Origin: Mixia osmundae IAM 14324
Taxonomy: Eukaryota > Basidiomycota > Mixiomycetes > Mixiales > Mixiaceae
Assembly: GCF_000708205.1 (NCBI RefSeq)
Contig: NW_014575561.1
Coordinates: 380,299 to 444,298, forward strand
DNA length: 64,000 nucleotides
Direction: 5' to 3'
How positions within the stretch are numbered: position 1 is the stretch's first letter; the number at the start of each line of letters is the position of its first letter. Both the position numbers and the translations under genes were made by a program. Below the pieces are notes generated by a model, which was not told where the DNA came from, ran no database searches, and saw nothing but the letters and a program-made list of their open reading frames with translations. This document shows, in pieces, positions 58,853 through 64,000 of this stretch.

Positions 58853-60696
58853 ATGGGAAAGAAAGACGCAAAGACCAAGCCAGCTGCACCCGCCAAGCCA
58901 GCACCAGCTGTCACGAAGAGCAAAGCCAAAGCACCAGCAAAGGCAGCTGAAGCCGCTCCTGCCCCTGCTTCCGCGAAAAAGTCTGGCAAAAAGGAAAAGA
59001 AGAGCAAGACTGCGCCCAAGCCCAAGACGCCTACGCCCGAACCAGAGCCCTCGTCCGAAGAGAGCGAAGAGGAATCCGAAGAAGATGACGATGATGAGGA
59101 GAGCAGCGACGCTTCGAGCGAAGAGGAAGTAGCTGCAAAATCTGCTCCCTTGCCTGCCCCCGTCAAAGCCGCACCCACCCAGTCCGCTTCATCGTCAGAC
59201 GAAGAATCTTCTGACGAATCATCGGAAGAGGTTTGTCATTTGCATCGTGTCTAACGGGCAGGATCTCATGAGTGATCTGCAGGACACAAAGGCTGCGACA
59301 GTCAGCAAGACTAATGGCGCTGCCGCTGCCGACGAGAGCTCAGATGAAGAGAGCTCAGACGAGAGCTCAGATGAAGCTGTATGTTCGACACGCTTCTGAT
59401 AGTCATTTGCTGATAGGGAGAGTAGGCTCCGCCGGCACAGGCTGCAAAGAACAGTGTAGCTGGCAAGAAAGACACCAAGAAGGCGATCGCTGCCGCTGTT
59501 GCAGCAGACGCCGAAGAGGACTCTGCGCACTCTTCCGACGAGAGCAGCTCGTCTGATGAGTCTTCGGACGAATCGACGCCTGCGCCTGCTGCTGCCGCTG
59601 CAAAGACGAATGGCACCAAGCGCGCTGCTGAGGAGTCAGAGGAGGATAGCTCAGAGGATGACTCTGAGGACGAATCTGAGGGCTCTTCCGATAGCTCGGA
59701 TGATGATGAGGTCAGCTTTGATCTTATTCTCATCTACCTCGCTGATCATGCTCCACCAGGACGTGAAAATGAAGGAGGCTGCTAAGCCTGCTGCGAAAAA
59801 GGATGCAAAGCCTCCTGCGAAAAAGGCAAAGACCGAGGAAGCTGCCGGATCTACAGAGATCAAGAACGTATTTGTTGGGGGACTCAGCTGGGGCATCACA
59901 AACGAGTCTCTTCAAGAGGCCTTCGAGAGTTGTGGCGAGATCGTCAGCGCGCGTGTCGTGACTGATCGCGAGACCGGCAAATCCAGAGGGTTCGCTCCGC
60001 ACAAACGTCGAGCTCTCGCGATGCTAATGTACGCACCTTTCGAACAGATTTGGTTACGTCGACTTTGTTGACGCTGCTGGTGCGAAAGCTGCTTTGGAGA
60101 TGGCCGGAACTGAGCTTGACGGTCGTACGATCAACGTCGACCTCTCTGCTCCTCGTCCTCCTCGCGATGGACCGGGCGCTACGCCCAAGAAGCAATTCAA
60201 TGACGAGCTCTCGGCGCCAAGCCAGACCGTCTTTGTGGGAAATCTCTCATTCGAGTCGACTCAGGATGCCGTGTGGGAATCTTTCAGTGACTTTGGGGGC
60301 GTCAATTCGGTCAGAGTACCGACAGATATGGAGACCGGCAGGCCAAAGGGCTTTGCCTATGTCGAATTCGGCGATGTCGATTCGGCAAAGAAGGCGGTCG
60401 ATCAAGGCCGTTCATCAGAGGGACTCGAGATTGATGGCAGAAGGGTCCGTTTGGACTTTTCACAACCTCGTCAGCCTGGTGGTGCTCGAGGCTCGCCCCG
60501 CGGTGGTCGCGGTGGCTTCAATGATCGCGGCAGAGGCGGTCGTGGTGGCTTCAATGACCGTGGTCGTGGTGGCGGTCGTGGCGGTCGTGGTCGTGGTGGT
60601 GGCGGTGGCGATGCAGGCTGGGCCTCTCGAGGCGGTCGTGGTGGTGCGCGCACAGGCGCCGTCCAGGCTCCTGCCGGCAAGAAGACAGTCTTTTAA
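58853..60696 (+). CDS. NSR1: Nucleolin-like protein (Nsr1/Gar2 type)
   Basis: Nucleolar RNA-binding protein for pre-rRNA processing. The ATG at 58853 gives MGKKDAKTKPAAPAKPAP. The N-terminal half alternates Lys/Ala/Pro stretches with acidic Ser/Glu/Asp blocks (SSEESEEESEEDDDDE), likely casein-kinase-2 sites. Two RRM domains follow: NVFVGGLSWGITNESL with RGFGYVDFVDA, and TVFVGNLSFESTQDAV with GFAYVEFGDVDSAKKA. The protein ends with an RGG-rich tail. Four GT-AG introns were placed; the one inside RRM1 (donor GTTCGC after AGAGG) restores the RNP1 motif. Confidence 0.93.
60478..60650 (+). repeat. GGT/CGT codon repeat encoding the RGG tail of NSR1
   Basis: Tandem glycine- and arginine-rich codons, including two near-identical units of RGGRGGFNDRG, encode the C-terminal RGG box. 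The low complexity produces long spurious frames on both strands. Confidence 0.85.
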
Positions 60697-60796
60697 GAGA
60701 CTGCCCCGTTGGCTCTCATTTGGCTCGTTGGCTCGCTCTCGACGTCTAATTACTGTTTCAACAACAATATAGTGTATGCATACGATCTTGCTCGCT

Positions 60797-63145
60797 TCAG
60801 CTCTTGCCCGCAACATAGTAGCCGCCTGAATACTCCTTGAGCCAATCTTGATCGACAACGGTGATGTCGCGCATGAATGACTTTGTCGTTTCGATGACCT
60901 CGTGAAAGATGACATAGCCAGTCGGAGCGACGCGTGTGAACATCACCGACGAAGGATGAACAGACAGAGACTGTGTCATAGATGAGCTGAGCACGGAGGA
61001 AGAGAAAAGATGCTTACGGCTCGATCGCGCAGGGACTGATAAGTTCCGTCGGGTTGCATCTTCGCAGCATTTTTGAAGTAGCCGCTAACGAGGCATTTGC
61101 GTATTTGCGACTCTTCCTCGCCGCAGGATATGATGGGTATGTCGAAGCGTTGCAGGTATTTGCGTAGCTGGCCTCTGATCGAGATGGCTCGAGAGAGCGC
61201 TCGGAAATTGAGTCGATGAGAATGGCACCATTTTGCAGATTGCTTGCCCGGGCCAGTAAAGGCGTTGTAAACTGTCAAAGGTGAGCAGCGATCAGTGCTC
61301 GTCCAAGTGATACACAATTCCTCTGACCATTGAGAAGTGTGAGATGATCGCCCTCCTCTGCTGTAAATTTGCGCTTCTCAATCTCGCATATCGCGCCTTC
61401 GCCTCCTTCGCCCGTGACAAAGACATTCTGCTGATGCATCAGAGCCAGCTTGACGAAAGCTCACGAGGGAAGATACCTGGACAGATGTCATCGCAGCGAT
61501 GGTGAGGATCTCTTGGCTGCAAGAGAACTCGTCTGAATCGAGCAGAATTTTGGCCATCATTGGGTCGACGGGGACTTCTGCCATTCGCATGCCAAGTGGT
61601 CGAGTAAGACGGCCGTAGTCATCAAGCGCCTTCAAGCTGTACAAGAATTCGAGTGCACGAGCGAGCATTACTGATGGCGGAGGGGTGAGGTAATCGAAGC
61701 GAAGGACGTTGTCAATACCGAGCGCTTTGAGTTGCAGAAGAAAGAGGGATATGTCTGACCGGCATATTTCCGGCGGAGTCGATTTTGGTAGCTTTGCTAG
61801 TGCTGGCTCCGGGAAAAGACGGAAGCATTTGCCTGCCGATGTTCTTCCTGCTCTTCCTGCCCTCTGATTGAGCGAAGCAAGAGATGCGCCGGTGACAGTC
61901 AGGCGATCCATGCCAGTGCTGGGATTGAAAGTTCGTAGCTTGACAAAGCCGCTGTCGATGACGTATCGAATATTGTCGATGGTGATGCTTGCTTCTGCGA
62001 TGTTGGTCGAGATGACGACTTTGCGCGTCTTTGCAGGTGCGGGCTCAAAGACAAAAAGTTGTTGCTCGCTCGTGAGGCCAGCGTGCAGCGGTAGCGGCAA
62101 GAGCTTGGACGCTCCAGCGGGTAGATCATACATCTGCTCTGTTATGTCCTCTGCGCAGCGGTCGATCTCTTCCCTCCCGGTGAGGAAGATGAGAATATCA
62201 CCCGCTGGCATCTTGAGATGAATGTCCAACACCGCCTTGACGGCCGCCCGAACATAGTCCGTTACTGGCTCGTCGAGATATGCCACTTCGACAGGATACA
62301 TCCTGCCTTCCAAGCTGATGATAGCAGCATCATCTTGCGTTCTATCTGCGCCGTCGATGTTGCTGTTGAAGTAGTTGAGGAACGCCTGAGCATCGATGGT
62401 AGCCGACGAAACAATCAACCTCAGTTCCGGACGTTTCTTCCTGACTTTCTTCAGCAAGCCGAGCAATAGATCGGTGTAGGATGATCGTTCGTGAGCCTCA
62501 TCGATCATGATGACGCTGTATTTCGACAGCAAAGGGTCGAGCATGGCCTCACGAAAGAGCATGCCGTCTGTCATGTACTTTATTCGTGTGCGAGTGGGCG
62601 ACGAGAGATCTTCGAATCGGATCGTGTAGCCTACTTCGTCTCCCAGCAAGCTGCCTACTTCCTGTGCCACTCGAGCGGCTACAGATGTTGCTGCTACTCG
62701 TCGAGGCTGAGTGCAGCCTATCACGCGTCCTTGGGCTGCCCAGCCTGCCTCGAACAGATATTGTGGAATCTCTGCACTGGCATGTCAGTGAACACTGTGA
62801 TGATGTGTGGCAGGCGTACGGGTCGTCTTGCCACATCCTGTCTGGCCGACGACGATGAGGACAGGGTAGCGCTCGACGAGGTGTAGCAGCTTTGTGCCTG
62901 CATGCGCCCATCAGCCGACAGCTACCCTCCAAAGGCATTGCTTACGTTGCTTGTAGACGGGCAGTCGCTGTCGCTGAGACGTCAAGCTGAGATGGGCATA
63001 CTGATTTGCAGATGATGCCGCCAAAGCGTCTTCATTGCCCGTCTCGCGGTCGATTGTCGAGCCTGTTGCATCCCCTTCAGCGCTGTGCACAAAGACAGAA
63101 AGCGGGCGTACCCGGTGCGACTGTGCCGGGCTTCCAGAAGGCCAT
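60797..63145 (-). CDS. DHX35: DEAH-box RNA helicase DHX35
   Basis: Spliceosome-associated DEAH helicase found in animals and many fungi but not budding yeast. The ATG at 63145 starts MAFWKPGTVAPG, matching the DHX35 N-terminus. Helicase motifs: GQTGCGKTTQIPQYLFEAGW (I), TQPRRVAA (Ia), DEAHERS (II), SSATIDA (III), LTGREEIDRC, STNIAEASITI (V) and NQRAGRAGRTSAGKCFRL (VI). The HA2/OB-fold part runs through LKALGIDNVLRFDYL and GCSQEIL-like SCSQEILTIAAM to the end IFHEVIETTKSFMRDI. Six GT-AG introns were placed; three short ones near the 5' end are needed to build motif I. Confidence 0.93.
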
Positions 63146-63237
63146 GCAAGGAGCAGCTGCCCCTCGGCCGGCTGGCTCTTTGCTGCCGTTCGCTCGACGC
63201 GTTCGATGGCTTCGTGTTGACGCTGAGGCAGCAGGTG

Positions 63238-63843
63238 ATGCGCCTTGCCTGGCTCGCACTCGGCGCCCTGGGAGTGCCAGTCGCATGGCATGCACACCAC
63301 CTGATCACAGGAGGCACACTGCGCCCGCTCTTCACGCCACCTTACGAGCAATTGCCCCTCATCAATTCGTCTTTGGCCAACGCACTCGGCAAGCTTTCGC
63401 TCGTACAGAATATGACATTCGACATCAGCATGGCACTAGCGATGAATCAGTCTACCTCCAGCGCGTGCTTCTTCATGAAGCATCCACTGCCTTTCGAGAG
63501 GCTGCGCGCAGATCTAGATATTCAGTCCATCACGGTACAAGCGGTCCACAACGACACGACGTATGCATACTTTCGGCACCACTTCAGTCATCCGCTCTTG
63601 GCGAACAATGATACATATGTGATCAAGAGTGGCCAATCAGCACGCTCGCCGACGATACCCAATGTCAAGCTCATCCGTGGCTGGCAAGGTTCGTTTCCCC
63701 TCATCATGACGCGCGACAGGCGGATGGATCTCTATACTTCTGTACACCTCACCATCCACACACCTTTCTCAGCACGGCCATTCTCCTTGGCACTACCTTA
63801 CAATCAGTTGGGCGTCCCGTTCAATCCAATCTTGCGAGGATAA
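63238..63843 (+). CDS. Secreted or ER-lumenal protein, unknown function
   Basis: Not recognised. The ATG at 63238 begins a signal peptide (MRLAWLALGALGVPVAWHAH). The 201-residue product is a single exon without further membrane segments. Several potential N-glycosylation sites are present (INSS, QNMT, NQST, HNDT, NNDT), and one Cys. It ends LPYNQLGVPFNPILRG. An upstream frame extending to 63085 lacks a better start and overlaps DHX35 exon 1 on the other strand. It is head to head with DHX35, with 92 bp between start codons. Confidence 0.6.
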   Translation: MRLAWLALGALGVPVAWHAHHLITGGTLRPLFTPPYEQLPLINSSLANALGKLSLVQNMTFDISMALAMNQSTSSACFFMKHPLPFERLRADLDIQSITVQAVHNDTTYAYFRHHFSHPLLANNDTYVIKSGQSARSPTIPNVKLIRGWQGSFPLIMTRDRRMDLYTSVHLTIHTPFSARPFSLALPYNQLGVPFNPILRG

Positions 63844-63883
63844 AGCAGTCTGAAGAGGTGTGCATTGGATCACAAGTGCACGT

Positions 63884-64000
63884 TCATTCGTCAGAGACAA
63901 TGTCCTCCTTGCGCGGACCCTTTTCGTCCTTCTTGGCGCGCAGATGGCGACTCTGACCAATCACAGACTGGGCTGTCGACTCTTCGTCCAAGACGATGCC
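63884..64000 (-). CDS. C-terminal fragment of an unidentified gene
   Basis: The last 38 codons of a minus-strand frame enter from the right edge: GIVLDEESTAQSVIGQSRHL, then a Lys/Glu-rich end KKDEKGPRKEDIVSDE and a TGA at 63884-63886. The open frame, the charged composition typical of a eukaryotic C-terminus, and its position just after the convergent secreted-protein gene (40 bp) support it. Too little is visible for a function. Confidence 0.5.
   Translation of the reverse strand, partial: GIVLDEESTAQSVIGQSRHLRAKKDEKGPRKEDIVSDE

Noticed and set aside
60050-60772. Val/Ala-rich + frame overlapping NSR1
   Set aside because: It is a shifted reading of the GGT/CGT repeat encoding the RGG tail; the RRM frame is the real one.
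1-64000. Transposons, LTR or virus-like elements, CRISPR arrays
   Set aside because: No reverse transcriptase, integrase, transposase or capsid frames, no terminal repeats and no regularly spaced repeats were seen.

Overview
This window is nuclear DNA of a fungus, most likely a basidiomycete with a compact genome. The evidence is GC-moderate DNA, about 100 short spliceosomal introns (roughly 45-70 nt), protein families typical of basidiomycetes (a DUF6534-like seven-helix protein, an MBOAT_2/wax-synthase-like protein, a DUF2433 phosphoesterase) and very short intergenic gaps. A small-genome Pucciniomycotina is my guess; the sequence alone does not prove it. I see no transposon, LTR element, viral remnant, CRISPR array or rRNA gene, and no convincing tRNA.

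Layout. 0-5 kb: alpha-arrestin (cut by the left edge), holo-ACP synthase and a type I membrane protein. 5-13 kb: eIF5B and a Chk2/Cds1-type FHA kinase. 13-17 kb: a METTL4-like adenine methyltransferase, a small mitochondrial-looking protein and an ALKBH1-like dioxygenase. 17-27 kb: a Cys-rich membrane protein, ubiquitin E1 (UBA1), DRS1 helicase, SF3A1 and an extended-SDR reductase. 28-31 kb: a 2.9-kb gene-poor stretch ahead of an Atf-type bZIP. 33-43 kb: seven-helix protein, DUF2433 phosphoesterase, mitochondrial uL24, proteasome alpha1, ribosomal protein eS30, N-myristoyltransferase and MBOAT_2 protein. 43-50 kb: a secreted protein, a small Pro-rich protein, a WTAP/Mum2-like protein, a GH18 chitinase and a mitochondrial membrane protein. 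50-64 kb: listerin, eIF2B-alpha, mitochondrial TrpRS, nucleolin-like NSR1, DHX35 helicase, a secreted protein and the end of one more gene.

Most genes are housekeeping: translation initiation, ribosome biogenesis, splicing, ubiquitin/proteasome and ribosome rescue. Many lie head to head with 36-220 bp between start codons, or tail to tail with under 100 bp.

The strongest unusual signal is at intron level. At least 17 of about 100 introns placed by hand start with GC instead of GT, five of them consecutive in UBA1. They are forced by conserved protein motifs (YQVEYA in proteasome alpha1, ARAGKV in eS30, FIQWALKPPG in NMT, PLGRITG in eIF5B). In the seven affected genes whose exon lengths I summed (PPT2, UBA1, DUF2433, uL24m, SCL1, RPS30, NMT1, MSW1 were checked), totals are exact multiples of three. 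A second theme is adenine methylation: a METTL4-like methyltransferase sits beside an ALKBH1-like dioxygenase, and a WTAP/Mum2-like writer subunit lies 28 kb away.
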